The notes under the pieces are model-generated. The model did not search any database and had not been told where the DNA came from. It was given only the letters and a program-made list of their open reading frames with translations. Below are positions 37,004 through 46,392 of a stretch of 64,000 nt of DNA, piece after piece (within the stretch, counting starts at the first letter, position 1; each line of letters starts with the position of its first letter). The DNA comes from Pseudoalteromonas sp. S16_S37 (GTDB lineage Bacteria > Pseudomonadota > Gammaproteobacteria > Enterobacterales > Alteromonadaceae): contig NZ_JAAUWV010000006.1 of assembly GCF_014694405.1 (NCBI RefSeq), forward strand, positions 78,118 to 142,117. The letters run 5' to 3'. Position numbers and translations under genes: made by a program.

Positions 37004-37051
37004 TTACGAGTGCCACCACCAAATGTTGTTTTTATTCATTGTTGTTTTCAT
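37004..37051 (-). CDS. trpL: trp leader peptide A (upstream, second copy)
   Basis: A 15-residue reading frame, MKTTMNKNNIWWWHS, again with three consecutive Trp codons and followed by a terminator. Initiation could also be at the internal Met at codon 5; no strong ribosome site is seen at either. Outside the WWW it does not resemble leader B, so this is not a simple recent copy. Position about 27 bases after the proposed promoter fits a first leader. Confidence 0.85.
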   Translation of the reverse strand: MKTTMNKNNIWWWHS

Positions 37052-37084
37052 GGTTTTATACGTTTAGATGTCTTTAGTGGGTAC

Positions 37085-37114
37085 AGTAAACCCTACAGTT
37101 TCATGTTCTGTCAA
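37085..37114 (-). promoter_or_regulatory. Candidate trp operon promoter
   Basis: A perfect -35 TTGACA (37114-37109) and, after 18 bases, a -10-like TTTACT (37090-37085). A start near 37078 would put leader A about 27 bases downstream. I see no good TrpR operator around it. Confidence 0.55.
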
Positions 37115-37227
37115 CCCCTTTGCTAATAAAACTTGAACAAAAAGCAAAAAATAGTCAAAGGTCGGAGCATGATCCGATGATATACTTGCTAGCCTAATAC
37201 AAAGCAATGATGTAACGAAGGACAAAT

Positions 37228-38082
37228 TTGATAAAATACGACTTACACAGTCATACCACTTTTTCTGATGGTCGTTTAAGCGTGGCAGAGCTTTTAGAGC
37301 GCGCAACAGAAAAAGGCGTTGATGTACTGGCTATCACTGATCATGACACCATAGCAGCCATCGAGCCTGCGAGAGAATACATAAAGGCACAGGCGCTTGA
37401 GTTAGAGCTGATCTCTGGCGTAGAGATCTCGACTAAATGGCAAAGCTTTGAAATTCATATTGTTGGATTATCTGTCGATATTTCAAATCCAAAACTCACC
37501 GCACTTTTGCAGGCGCAACAGGCAAAGCGCGAGGCGCGAGCACTAGAAATTGGTCAGCGCTTAGCAAAAAGAGGTTATGAGGGCATTTATGACCGTGCAA
37601 AAGAACTAGCTGGTAGCGCAGAAATCACGCGTGCACACTTTGCTGCAGCGCTCGTGGAGCGAGGTGTTGCAAAAGATGTGCAAGGCGTATTTAAAAAGTT
37701 CTTAGCTCGCAACAAAACGGGCTATGTGCCTAGCCAATGGTGCGATATGGCAACAGCTATTGATGCAATCAAAAGTGCTGGGGGAGTGAGCGTGTTAGCC
37801 CATCCAGCTTGCTATCAAATGTCGAGTAAGTGGTTACGTAAGCTACTTGGTGAGTTTAAGAGTGTTGGTGGTCAGGCGATGGAAGTTGCACAGCCGCAAC
37901 AAGCGCCCTGCGAGCGACAGTTTTTGGGGCAATTAAGTCAAGAATATGGCCTGTTAGCGAGTCAAGGCTCAGACTTTCATTATCCAATGCCTTGGTTAGA
38001 ACTCGGAAAAAACCTATACTTACCAAAAGATTGCCAAGGTGTTTGGCAGTTTTGGCAAACGGACGAGGAGCGTTTACAGTGA
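37228..38082 (+). CDS. rnm: PHP-domain 5'-3' exoribonuclease / 3',5'-nucleotide phosphatase (Rnm, YciV, TrpH)
   Basis: A 284-residue PHP phosphoesterase. Metal-binding motifs DLHSHTTFSDG (7-15), ITDHDT, and later AHPACY and SQGSDFHYP are visible. E. coli Rnm (YciV) matures the 5' ends of rRNAs and degrades short RNAs. It starts at TTG with AAGGA five bases upstream. Its position divergent to the trp leader and followed by yciO is the same as in E. coli. Confidence 0.92.
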   Translation: MIKYDLHSHTTFSDGRLSVAELLERATEKGVDVLAITDHDTIAAIEPAREYIKAQALELELISGVEISTKWQSFEIHIVGLSVDISNPKLTALLQAQQAKREARALEIGQRLAKRGYEGIYDRAKELAGSAEITRAHFAAALVERGVAKDVQGVFKKFLARNKTGYVPSQWCDMATAIDAIKSAGGVSVLAHPACYQMSSKWLRKLLGEFKSVGGQAMEVAQPQQAPCERQFLGQLSQEYGLLASQGSDFHYPMPWLELGKNLYLPKDCQGVWQFWQTDEERLQ

Positions 38083-38699
38083 GCCAATTTTTTCATATTC
38101 ACCCTGAAAACCCACAAGCAAGGCTCATCAAGCAGGCTGTTGAAATTATTCAACAAGGTGGCGTTGTGGTTTATCCTACCGACTCAGGTTACGCCATAGG
38201 CTGTGCCATCGGTAATAAGCAAGCCAAAGAACGTATAGAGCGCATTCGTGGTATTGAAAAACATCATAACTTTACTTTGATATGTCGTGATTTGTCAGAG
38301 CTTGCAACCTATGCACGAGTTGATAACCAAATGTTTCGCTTGATAAAAAACAACACACCAGGGCCTTACACATTTATCTTCAAAGGTACTAAAGAAGTCC
38401 CTAAACGATTACTCAATGACAAGAAAAAAACCATCGGTATGCGGGTTACTGACCATCCAATCGCATCAGCAATACTTGCTGAATTGGGTGAGCCTATGAT
38501 GTCTTGTTCACTGATTTTACCGGGTGAGCAATTTACCGAATCAGATCCCGATGAGATCCGCATGAGAATTGAAAAGCAAGTGGACTTAATCATTCACGGC
38601 GGCTATTTAATAGAGCAAGCGACAACGGTCATTGATTTATCTGAAGACGACATTGAAATTTTGCGTGTTGGTTGCGGTGATACCTCTGTATTTGAGTAA
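38079..38699 (+). CDS. yciO: YciO, Sua5/YrdC-family protein
   Basis: A 206-residue protein of the YrdC/Sua5/YciO family, related to threonylcarbamoyl-AMP synthases of tRNA t6A formation; the role of YciO itself is less certain. Motifs: VVYPTDSGYAIGC, RIRGIEKHHNFTLICRDLSEL, PGPYTFIFKGTKEVP, IGMRVTDHPI. I place the start at GTG 38079, overlapping the rnm stop (GTGA), because the longer open frame upstream is rnm in another frame. Confidence 0.92.
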   Translation: MSQFFHIHPENPQARLIKQAVEIIQQGGVVVYPTDSGYAIGCAIGNKQAKERIERIRGIEKHHNFTLICRDLSELATYARVDNQMFRLIKNNTPGPYTFIFKGTKEVPKRLLNDKKKTIGMRVTDHPIASAILAELGEPMMSCSLILPGEQFTESDPDEIRMRIEKQVDLIIHGGYLIEQATTVIDLSEDDIEILRVGCGDTSVFE

Positions 38700-38705
38700 T
38701 AAATA

Positions 38706-39509
38706 GTGAATGACGTACCTGTGCAACAAAAACTACCGCTGGCTTTTTTAAATGGTGAAGCGGTGGTTGAAAAGCCAGAGGATCTCTATATTCCGCCAGA
38801 TGCGCTGGAAGTCATATTAGAGACCTTTGAAGGTCCGTTAGATTTGCTTTTATATCTGATTAAGCGTCATAAACTCGATATTCTACAGCTGCCTATTTTA
38901 AGCATTACCGAGCAATATGTTGCTTATGTTGAGTTGATGAAAGACTTACAACTGGAACTGGCTGGCGAATACTTGGTCATGGCTGCGCTGCTTGCACAAA
39001 TAAAGTCGCGCATGTTGTTGCCTGTACATGAAGAGCTTGAGGAAGAAGAAGACCCAAGAGCGGAGCTTGTAAGGCGTTTGCAAGAGTACGAGCAGTTTAA
39101 ATTAGCTGCAGAAAACTTAGATGTGATCCCGCGAGTCGGCCGTGATGTTTTTACTGCACATGCCTTGTTAGATGAATCAGCAGAGCCTGATGTGTTATTT
39201 CCAGATATCGATCTTAATGAGCTGGTACTGGCACTGGGTGATGTGATGGCAAGAGCAAAAATCTTCGAGCATCATCATATCAGCGCAGAGACGCTATCGA
39301 CTCGTGAACGCATGAGTCAAATTCTCCAGTACTTATCTGAGCATTCAGGCGCGTGTGCATTTAACAAGCTGTTTAAAGTTGAAGAGGGGCGCAGTGGCGT
39401 GGTTGTTACCTTTATTGCAATGCTGGAACTTATCAAAGAGCAATTGATCACTTGCTTGCAAGTCGCGCCCAATAGTGAAATTTATTTGAGTTTGCAGCTA
39501 CAACAGTAG
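38706..39509 (+). CDS. scpA: Segregation and condensation protein A
   Basis: A 267-residue kleisin subunit that joins ScpB and an SMC protein in chromosome condensation. The signature FEGPLDLLLYLIKRHKLDI is at about 39-57, with the helical C-terminus characteristic of the family. GTG start, 6 bp after yciO. It is encoded immediately before scpB, as usual. Confidence 0.94.
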   Translation: MNDVPVQQKLPLAFLNGEAVVEKPEDLYIPPDALEVILETFEGPLDLLLYLIKRHKLDILQLPILSITEQYVAYVELMKDLQLELAGEYLVMAALLAQIKSRMLLPVHEELEEEEDPRAELVRRLQEYEQFKLAAENLDVIPRVGRDVFTAHALLDESAEPDVLFPDIDLNELVLALGDVMARAKIFEHHHISAETLSTRERMSQILQYLSEHSGACAFNKLFKVEEGRSGVVVTFIAMLELIKEQLITCLQVAPNSEIYLSLQLQQ

Positions 39510-39559
39510 CGCAACCTCTGTCATAATAGTCGTTTGTGTGTTGATGAGGCAGCAAGAGT

Positions 39560-40147
39560 ATGGCAACACGTCGAATTAGCGATGAACAACTTGTTGAGCT
39601 AATAGAAGCAGCAATATTTGTTGCCGACAAACCGTTGTCAAAAAAGCGTTTGAAAGAAACGGTTCTGCAAGATATTGCCGTATCGAATGTGCGCATAGAC
39701 AAAGCCCTCAATAGTATTTTTGAGCATTATCAAACACGTGGAATTCGACTGGTGGAAGTTGCTACGGGTTTTAGATTTCAGGCCTGTGCAAGTTTAAGTC
39801 CTTGGCTTAGCAACCTATTTCAAGAAAAAGCACCCAAATATTCGCGAGCAACGTTAGAGACGCTCGCGTTGATAGCCTATCGCCAACCAATCACCCGCGG
39901 GGAGATTGAGCAGGTACGTGGTGTGACTGTGAGCTCTAATATTATGAAGAGCTTGCAAGAGCGTGAATGGATAAAAGTTGTGGGTTACAAAGAGGTGCCA
40001 GGAAAGCCTGCATTGTACGCAACTACAAAACAATTTTTAGATTATTTTTCTTTGTCTGGTCTAAATATGTTGCCTAAATTACCAGAGCAACACCGTGTAA
40101 AAATAGACCAGATGTTGAACGATCCTTCTGTGAGAGAACCATCTTAA
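39560..40147 (+). CDS. scpB: Segregation and condensation protein B
   Basis: A 195-residue winged-helix protein, partner of ScpA. Visible motifs: [55 protein letters not shown] and the final [16 protein letters not shown]. Its stop overlaps the rluB start (TAATG), so translation is coupled. Confidence 0.95.
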   Translation: MATRRISDEQLVELIEAAIFVADKPLSKKRLKETVLQDIAVSNVRIDKALNSIFEHYQTRGIRLVEVATGFRFQACASLSPWLSNLFQEKAPKYSRATLETLALIAYRQPITRGEIEQVRGVTVSSNIMKSLQEREWIKVVGYKEVPGKPALYATTKQFLDYFSLSGLNMLPKLPEQHRVKIDQMLNDPSVREPS

Positions 40148-41010
40148 TGAGTGAAAAGTTACAAAAAGTATTAGCCAGAGCCGGCGTGGGCTCACGCCGT
40201 GAAATGGAAAAATACATTGACGCAAACCGTGTTAGTGTCGACGGTAAAGTAGCAAGATTAGGCGACAGGGTTGAAGAGAATGCGGTAATACGTGTTGACG
40301 GTCATATTGTTAAAATCGAGCAACAAGAAGACAGAATTTGCCGTGTGATCATGTATCACAAACCAGAAGGTGAATTGTGTACACGTAAAGACCCTGAAGG
40401 GCGTCGTACGGTATTCGATAGACTGCCACGCTTAGATGGAGATCGCTGGATAGCGATAGGTCGTCTTGATATTAATACCTCTGGATTATTACTGTTCACC
40501 AATGATGGTGAGTTAGCTAATCGCCTAATGCACCCTAAATATGAAGTAGAGCGTGAGTATTCTGCGCGTGTATTTGGTGATGTAACAAACGAGACTCTGA
40601 AAAACCTGACTAAAGGCGTTGAGTTGGATGACGGCCCAGCTAAGTTTTTAAAGATTAAGCCGATGGGTGGTGAGGGCATTAACAAGTGGTTTAATGTCAC
40701 ACTAACGGAAGGTCGTAACCGCGAAGTACGTCGTTTATGGCAATCACAAGATGTTGAAGTATCACGCCTAATTCGTATTCGCTATGGTAAATTAGAACTT
40801 AACAAGCGGCTGCCGCAAGGTGGTTGGGAAGAGCTTGAACTTGAAGATGTGAACTACCTGCGCAAATCGGTAAAATTGCGAAATGAGACACAAACCAAGC
40901 TGTCGGTTATACCTGAAAAACGCAAAGATAAACGTGCGAAAATCAACCAAATTCGCAAAGCGGTTAAAAAGCATAATCAGCGTGTGCAAAAACCGAAAAA
41001 GCGTACATAG
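40147..41010 (+). CDS. rluB: 23S rRNA pseudouridine synthase RluB
   Basis: A 287-residue RsuA/RluB-type pseudouridine synthase: S4 RNA-binding domain at the N-terminus ([19 protein letters not shown]), then the catalytic domain with the active Asp in [19 protein letters not shown] and the motif [11 protein letters not shown]. RluB modifies U2605 of 23S rRNA in E. coli. The last 30 or so residues are very basic, consistent with RNA binding. Confidence 0.94.
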   Translation: MSEKLQKVLARAGVGSRREMEKYIDANRVSVDGKVARLGDRVEENAVIRVDGHIVKIEQQEDRICRVIMYHKPEGELCTRKDPEGRRTVFDRLPRLDGDRWIAIGRLDINTSGLLLFTNDGELANRLMHPKYEVEREYSARVFGDVTNETLKNLTKGVELDDGPAKFLKIKPMGGEGINKWFNVTLTEGRNREVRRLWQSQDVEVSRLIRIRYGKLELNKRLPQGGWEELELEDVNYLRKSVKLRNETQTKLSVIPEKRKDKRAKINQIRKAVKKHNQRVQKPKKRT

Positions 41011-41030
41011 TCAAAGCGACTACTTATGGA

Positions 41031-41053
41031 AAAACCCGCTTAATGCGGGTTTT
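41031..41053 (+). terminator. Intrinsic terminator after rluB
   Basis: Stem AAAACCCGC / GCGGGTTTT with a 5-base loop and a following T run; ends the rnm-rluB operon. Confidence 0.85.
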
Positions 41054-41095
41054 TTAGTTATACACTGACTAGTCTGTCAGTGTGTTAATTTGGCT

Positions 41096-42442
41096 TTATA
41101 GTTTGCTAAGGCTCAGATCATTTTGCACTACTATGTTGCCATTTTTTACTACCAGAGCTATCTGTTGAGTATTTAAAATATCTTCAACAGGGGATGTATT
41201 TAAGATAACAAAATTGGCATGATCTCCTTCATTAAAGCCACTTTTGATACCTAAAAAGTCTGCCGAATGTGTGGTTGCTGATGCAATAGCTTGCAGCGGT
41301 GATATACCCGCATCGGTCAAAAGCTTCATTTCTCTGTGCACAGAGTACCCTTGAATGGTATTCCAATTTCCGGCATCAGTGCCAACCAAGATCTTAACGT
41401 CAGCATCACTCATAGCTCTAATAGCGCCAAATATAACCTCATTTCTTTATTGGAAACTAATCTTACGGTCTTGGTATTTAGCAATTAGCTCATTGGAGCG
41501 ATAAGCAGAAATTAAAGTGTCAGGCACAAGTTGTGAAAGAAGCGGAGCGTTAAGTACTGAAGGGTCAAATAAATAGTTCACGAAATCTCTGTGAACGGTT
41601 AGCGTAGGTATAATTGCAACGTCAGAGTTTGCCATCAAACCTGCGATGTCTTTTGGTATTTCACCCCTTGGCACGTGAGTAACTGCTGAAACGCCAACTT
41701 CGGCTGCATCTCTAATATCTTGCCAAGTTTTAATATGTGCAATGGTTTTTATGCCCAGTTTTTTAGACTCTTGAACTAACTGCGCAAACACGGCTTTAGA
41801 AATTGAAGGTTGGTCGTCGCTTGGTTGATAAACAATCTTAATAGCATCAGGTTTTTGCTTTGCTAGTTCCGCCATCTGCTTTTGTGCCTGTTCAACAGTA
41901 CTGACAGTTCTTGTAGTAATGCCATACTCCGAGCAATGTCCTTTAGGAGCCGTAAAGCAAGTGAGGCTGGCGTAGATATCGGCACCAATAAACTCGCCGT
42001 TTCGTTATCGAGTTCTTACATCAATCAGTGCAGTTTCATCTCCAAATAAGTCAACAAACCCTGTAACGCCGGCTTTTAATACTCTTTGTGAAACACCTTG
42101 AGTTCCGGGGGCATCGTTTTTTGCATTTGGTATAAAGTTACCAAATGAATGGGTATGCATATCTATGAGCCCCGGGATCCCCCACTTATCTTGTAAGTCA
42201 ACGACTTTGCCTGGAAAGTTATCCGACAAAGCATCAACATGAGCGATGACAATACCTTCTCTGATGATAACCGTTTTGTTCTCAAAACCTAGGCTTGGAT
42301 TAAAAAACTGGCCGTTCACATAGGCGATATCTTGTTGAGAGTATTTATTTTGTGTGGTTTTTTGCTCCGCAGATACACAGCCAAGTAGAAGGGTTGTAAA
42401 AATGATGACAGCTAAAGATTTTATATTTATTAGCGAAAACAT
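41096..42442 (-). pseudogene. Amidohydrolase lipoprotein gene interrupted by two in-frame TAA codons
   Basis: A full-length amidohydrolase of the imidazolonepropionase-like group can be read in one frame over about 449 codons, except for TAA at 42005-42007 (after VDLFGDETALIDVRTR) and TAA at 41447-41449 (after YQDRKISFQ). There is no frameshift at either point. Start at ATG 42442 is supported by GGAG seven bases upstream and by a lipoprotein signal (LLLGC). Zinc-site motifs DMHTHSF and GTDAGN are intact. Single C-to-T changes in CAA would explain both stops. The protein is probably not made in full, so I call a recent pseudogene; sequencing error at both sites or readthrough is less likely. 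Confidence 0.85.
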
Positions 42443-43154
42443 GCAGAAACTCCAGAAATCCATTCATGTTAAAACAGGTGTTGTTGTTATTGTTTTTAAC
42501 CCACCCCTACTGTTGTCAAGGCTGAGCTGTTAGTTTGATGTCGCTACCCATAGAACATTGGCGGTACGTCTAACTTTCAAACAGCAGCATAAAGGTTTGT
42601 GCCAATTTTCACAATGGTTGTTTTGAAATCAGTGTGAGGAATATCTCAAATATATTCATATAGTTATTTATAGGCGGATAACCAAGCTTAGCCGTTATTG
42701 TCAGTAAAAGGAAAACATCATGTCAGTCCAATCGTGTTAGGCTTTCAAGCTGTGGCAAATAGTCATGTGTGATAATTAAGGTACATTTTGCGGCAAAATT
42801 ACGCGCCAGTCTTTAACCATGTCATTAAAAAAACCGCATTGTCGGTATGCTCGCTCGATAAACCCTTTTGCTCTCAGTTTCATCGATGAGCGTTGGGCCT
42901 AAAGTGATTGCTGAATAAGATAAATAACAACATAAAGTCAATTCGCATGCGGTTACCAACATTAAAGGCCAACGCTACTAAGTGTGGTTAAGCGAACGAT
43001 GATGACAATTATTTTATTATTAGGATGCTAATGTATTCTTGTTACAACTGTGGCTGAACATCTGTATTACAACACTTTGCTAAAGGTCATTCATAACGCA
43101 GATATTCAGCCTAGTTGACTCATGGAATTGAGTTTTCAGGAGTTTGACGAGTGA
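42443..43154. other. Gene-poor gap of about 0.7 kb
   Basis: I see no convincing gene on either strand. An imperfect inverted repeat, GCGTTGGGCCT at 42890-42900 and AGGCCAACGC at 42966-42975, could fold with a 65-base loop. Short open stretches on the minus strand around 42780-42970 may be decayed coding sequence, but I cannot match them to a family. Confidence 0.4.
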
Positions 43155-45422
43155 TTACTCAGTAGTAGCTTGTTTAAAGTTCATACATTCGCTGGTATGG
43201 CAAAATTTAAGCCCTTTTTGAGTTGCGTAGGCCAAAATCGCTTCAAGGTTTTCTGCTGTAATATACCAAACGTCGCCTTGAGCACCAATTGCATGTGAAG
43301 CGAGGTATAAAGTTTCACCGCCCTTTAAGTTGTCAATAGCCTTTTTAACGCTATCAAAATTAAGTACATGAGAATCTACAGAAAAGCCGTAAATGATGGC
43401 TGAATCACTGCGCTCAGGTGTATACACCATGTTTTCCCACGCTGCGAATTTACGCACATGTTTAAAATGCTTCATCAGGGCACTGTCAGTAGCGAGTGAA
43501 TGAGCGCCATAAGGATATGCGAATGTGGTCACGTTAAAGCCATCTTCTTTCATCGCTCTAAGCTGAGATAGAACATCGTCTTCTAACCATTTTTCTAACC
43601 CGTGTTTTGCAGAATACAGTTCTGCGTTAACGTGGCGCGTACCATGGTGACCAATTTCATGACCTTGTTGAGCTAGATCTTTCATCATTGCTTTATTTAA
43701 GTCGTGATAGAAGCTCGCATAGAAGGTGAATTTGACATTGTATTTTTCAAATAACCAAAGATGCTTGTGAAGCGTTGGTAGTGCACCGCCATCATCAAAC
43801 GAAATATTTATTTGTTTAGGCCATACATTTGCCTGATTGTAGTGAAACTCATCAACCAATTGCTGTAAATCAGCAAATAAAAACTTACCATCGGCAGAAT
43901 TTAATAGTAACTCATCAAATGCCCATCGGTTAATCGCTTGATCTTGTCCATCTAATCCTTTTATTCCAATATCACTGAGTAATTCAATACTTAACTTTGA
44001 TTTGTCTTTAATTTTGAACAAGTCGCTTAATTGGCAAAATCTCTGCTGCAGATTTTGGGCTGTTAACAAGTCTTTAGTGGCTTTCAAATAACTGTGCATT
44101 GCTACGAGGTTTTGCTCATTAACACACTTAAAACCTGCGTCGGTAAAGTCTTCTAACTTCAGCGTATCAGCCTCTTTTTTACCTTGTACAGACAATATAG
44201 ATTCTGACGCGGCATGAGCGGTGTTTTTGTACTCTAAGCCTTTAAAGTTCTGACATTCAGATGTTGTACAGAATTTGATGCCTTTTGACTTTGCATACGC
44301 AAGTATCTTTTCAAGATTCTCAGCAGTGATGTACCAGACATCGCCTTGAGCGCCAATTGAATGAGATGCTAAGTAGAGTGTTTCTCCACCTTTTAAGTTG
44401 TCGATGGCCTTTTTAACACTATCAAAATTAAGTACATGAGAATCTACAGAAAAGCCGTAAATAACGACTGAGTCGCCACGCTCAGGTGTATACTCCATGT
44501 TTTCCCATGCAGCGAATTTACGAATATGAGAAAACTCATTTTTTAATGCTCTATCCGTTGCTAGTGTGTTTGCACCATAAGGGTACGCAAAAGAAGTAAC
44601 GTTGAAGCCGTCAGCCTTCATATTTCTTAACTGAGATAGCACATCATCTTCAAACCACTTTTCTAGTCCGTGCTGCGTTGAATATAACTCGGCATTAACG
44701 TGGCGCGTACCATGGTGACCGATCTCATGACCTTGCTTTACAAGCTCGATCATTTTCTGTTTATCTAAATCAGAATAAAAACTGGCGTAAAAAGTGAACT
44801 TGGCATCGTACTTCTCAAATAGCCATAAGTGATTATATAGAGATGGCAATGCGCCACCATCATCGAAAGAGAGATTAATCTGTTTAGGCCATACATTTGC
44901 CTGATTGTAGTGAAAGTCATCTACGAGTTTTTGCAGCTGAGCAAAATCAAAATGGCGTTCTGGAGCAGCACGTTTAACTTCTTCAAAAGCCCACTCGTTC
45001 AACTTTCCGTTAGCGTCAAAGAGTCTGCGAATACCTATATCTTGCAATCTTTTTGCGGTTAGCATGTCCATATTATTGAGCTGATATAAAGAGACGACAT
45101 CACACAACCTTTTTCTTAACAAAGATTCGTTTAAAACTTCTCCAGTCACACTGAGGTAACTATGAACCGCAGGTAGGCTTTCCTGTGATACACAATCAAA
45201 ATCTGCTTCTTGAAATTGTGACAAGCTGATATTCAAGGCGTCAGGATTTCCTTGGCTAGAGATTATTTTAGTCACAGCCGAACTTCTGCTGTCAGTAACA
45301 GTCACTTCTTCTTGCGCAGTGTTTTTTACCTCGCTTGAAGTATGTTCTTTGACCTTTTCATTGTCGCTTCCACAGCCCGAAAGCAGCATGATTATGATGC
45401 TAAAACAGATGCTTATTCTCAT
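43155..45422 (-). CDS. Lipoprotein with two tandem NodB-type polysaccharide deacetylase units
   Basis: A 755-residue protein with a lipoprotein signal (MLLSGC, Cys near 17), thus probably membrane-anchored outside the cytoplasm. It consists of two copies of one unit about 355 residues apart: an alpha-helical preface of some 110 residues, then a carbohydrate esterase 4 domain. Metal and catalytic motifs occur twice: SFDDGG near 186 and 541, and GHEIGHHGTRH near 233 and 588. The two domains are nearly identical over long stretches, also at the DNA level (compare 43334-43399 with 44397-44462). CE4 enzymes remove N- or O-acetyl groups from chitin, peptidoglycan or exopolysaccharide; the substrate here is not evident. 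Both copies keep their catalytic residues. Confidence 0.88.
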   Translation of the reverse strand: MRISICFSIIIMLLSGCGSDNEKVKEHTSSEVKNTAQEEVTVTDSRSSAVTKIISSQGNPDALNISLSQFQEADFDCVSQESLPAVHSYLSVTGEVLNESLLRKRLCDVVSLYQLNNMDMLTAKRLQDIGIRRLFDANGKLNEWAFEEVKRAAPERHFDFAQLQKLVDDFHYNQANVWPKQINLSFDDGGALPSLYNHLWLFEKYDAKFTFYASFYSDLDKQKMIELVKQGHEIGHHGTRHVNAELYSTQHGLEKWFEDDVLSQLRNMKADGFNVTSFAYPYGANTLATDRALKNEFSHIRKFAAWENMEYTPERGDSVVIYGFSVDSHVLNFDSVKKAIDNLKGGETLYLASHSIGAQGDVWYITAENLEKILAYAKSKGIKFCTTSECQNFKGLEYKNTAHAASESILSVQGKKEADTLKLEDFTDAGFKCVNEQNLVAMHSYLKATKDLLTAQNLQQRFCQLSDLFKIKDKSKLSIELLSDIGIKGLDGQDQAINRWAFDELLLNSADGKFLFADLQQLVDEFHYNQANVWPKQINISFDDGGALPTLHKHLWLFEKYNVKFTFYASFYHDLNKAMMKDLAQQGHEIGHHGTRHVNAELYSAKHGLEKWLEDDVLSQLRAMKEDGFNVTTFAYPYGAHSLATDSALMKHFKHVRKFAAWENMVYTPERSDSAIIYGFSVDSHVLNFDSVKKAIDNLKGGETLYLASHAIGAQGDVWYITAENLEAILAYATQKGLKFCHTSECMNFKQATTE

Positions 45423-45966
45423 ATTGTGTCCCTGATATAATACAAAACTAGCGGAAGTTACATGCTTTTATGTTTGGAGTCAATAAGGGGATAAATGCTT
45501 AACATCTTGATAATGTTGTGTTTTTATTTTGTTCTCACCGTGGAAACAAGTGGGTGGATTTTCTTTTTTTTGTAAGATAAAAAATGCTTTTAGTATTAAT
45601 TTGTTTTTTCGGTCATATACCTAGCTTCAAGTTGCTGAAAAGTTTTAAAGGCTAGCAAAATGCGTCGTTAGAAAGCGTTAAATTGTGCGCGACTTCAGAT
45701 TGCAATGTAGAGTTGTTAGTTTGGATCGCAAAGACAGTGATTACTCATAGTTAAGAAGTTTCACTGTAATGTTTTGAACTGCTTTTGCATAATATAAAGT
45801 GTCTTAATTGGTTGAGAGTAGTACGTGCAATAGACAATATAGGTTGAGTTCGTACCATATTGAGAGTTTTTAATGTGACATTTTAATATTTCTCTAATAT
45901 GGTATTAGTGGACGATGGCCACACGGTGGTAAGTACATCGATTATTGACTTCAAGGAGTATGGATT
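45423..45966. other. Gap of about 0.54 kb without a gene
   Basis: No coding sequence recognised. An imperfect inverted repeat, TACCATATT (45853-45861) and AATATGGTA (45896-45904), extended inwards by AGAG/CTCT, lies about 65 bp before the TerB-like gene and may be an operator or RNA hairpin. The rest is AT-rich and holds the promoters of the flanking genes. Confidence 0.4.
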
Positions 45967-46359
45967 ATGAAATTTGAGCAGTTGCTTGACCACTTCGATA
46001 GTGGCATATGTGTAGAACAGTTGCAAAAAGAGTCATTACTGGATTTGGCACTTTTGTTTGTGGCTGTTGATGGCAGCGTTTGTGATGCTGAACTAAATGT
46101 AGTGAAAGAATGGGCCACCACGCTTAATTGGAACTCTGCGGTTAGCATGGATAACTATATTGCTGATATGACTGGCAAGTGTATACACGCCGTTAAAACC
46201 GCTGATATCGAGGCATTCATTAAGCATCGCATGAAGTATATTGTGGATCAGCCTATGCGTGAGTTAGCGTTAAAAATAGCGCAAGAGGTGATAGAAGCTG
46301 ATGGCAATCTTGATAGCAAAGAAAAGTCCGCGATTGAATTTTTAGAGACACAAGTTTGA
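45967..46359 (+). CDS. TerB-like protein
   Basis: A 130-residue all-helical protein resembling the TerB/tellurite-resistance-like fold: LALLFVAVDGSVCDAELNVVKEW near the start and IAQEVIEADGNLDSKEKSAIEFL near the end form the two acidic, metal-binding-like repeats of that family. The ATG has AAGGAG eight bases upstream. TerB-like proteins bind divalent metal at the membrane in stress responses; no other ter gene is present, so tellurite resistance should not be inferred. Confidence 0.72.
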   Translation: MKFEQLLDHFDSGICVEQLQKESLLDLALLFVAVDGSVCDAELNVVKEWATTLNWNSAVSMDNYIADMTGKCIHAVKTADIEAFIKHRMKYIVDQPMRELALKIAQEVIEADGNLDSKEKSAIEFLETQV

Positions 46360-46392
46360 TTGCGTATTTATCGTCAGCGTTTTTGACCCCAG

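Noticed and set aside
37081..37227. TrpR operator in the trp promoter
   Set aside because: I found no good match to CTAGTTAACTAG around the proposed promoter; control appears to rest on attenuation.
41447..42007. Possible frameshifts splitting the amidohydrolase
   Set aside because: The three coding pieces are in the same frame (distances between stops and next starts are multiples of three), so the interruptions are stop codons, not frameshifts.
41447..42007. Recoding of the in-frame stops (selenocysteine or pyrrolysine)
   Set aside because: Both stops are TAA, not TGA or TAG, and no recoding signal is visible nearby.
42890..42975. Integron attC site
   Set aside because: GTTGGGC looks like a core site, but the orientation is reversed (GTT at the left and AAC at the right end), the AAC side does not fit RYYYAAC, and there is no cassette array or integrase.
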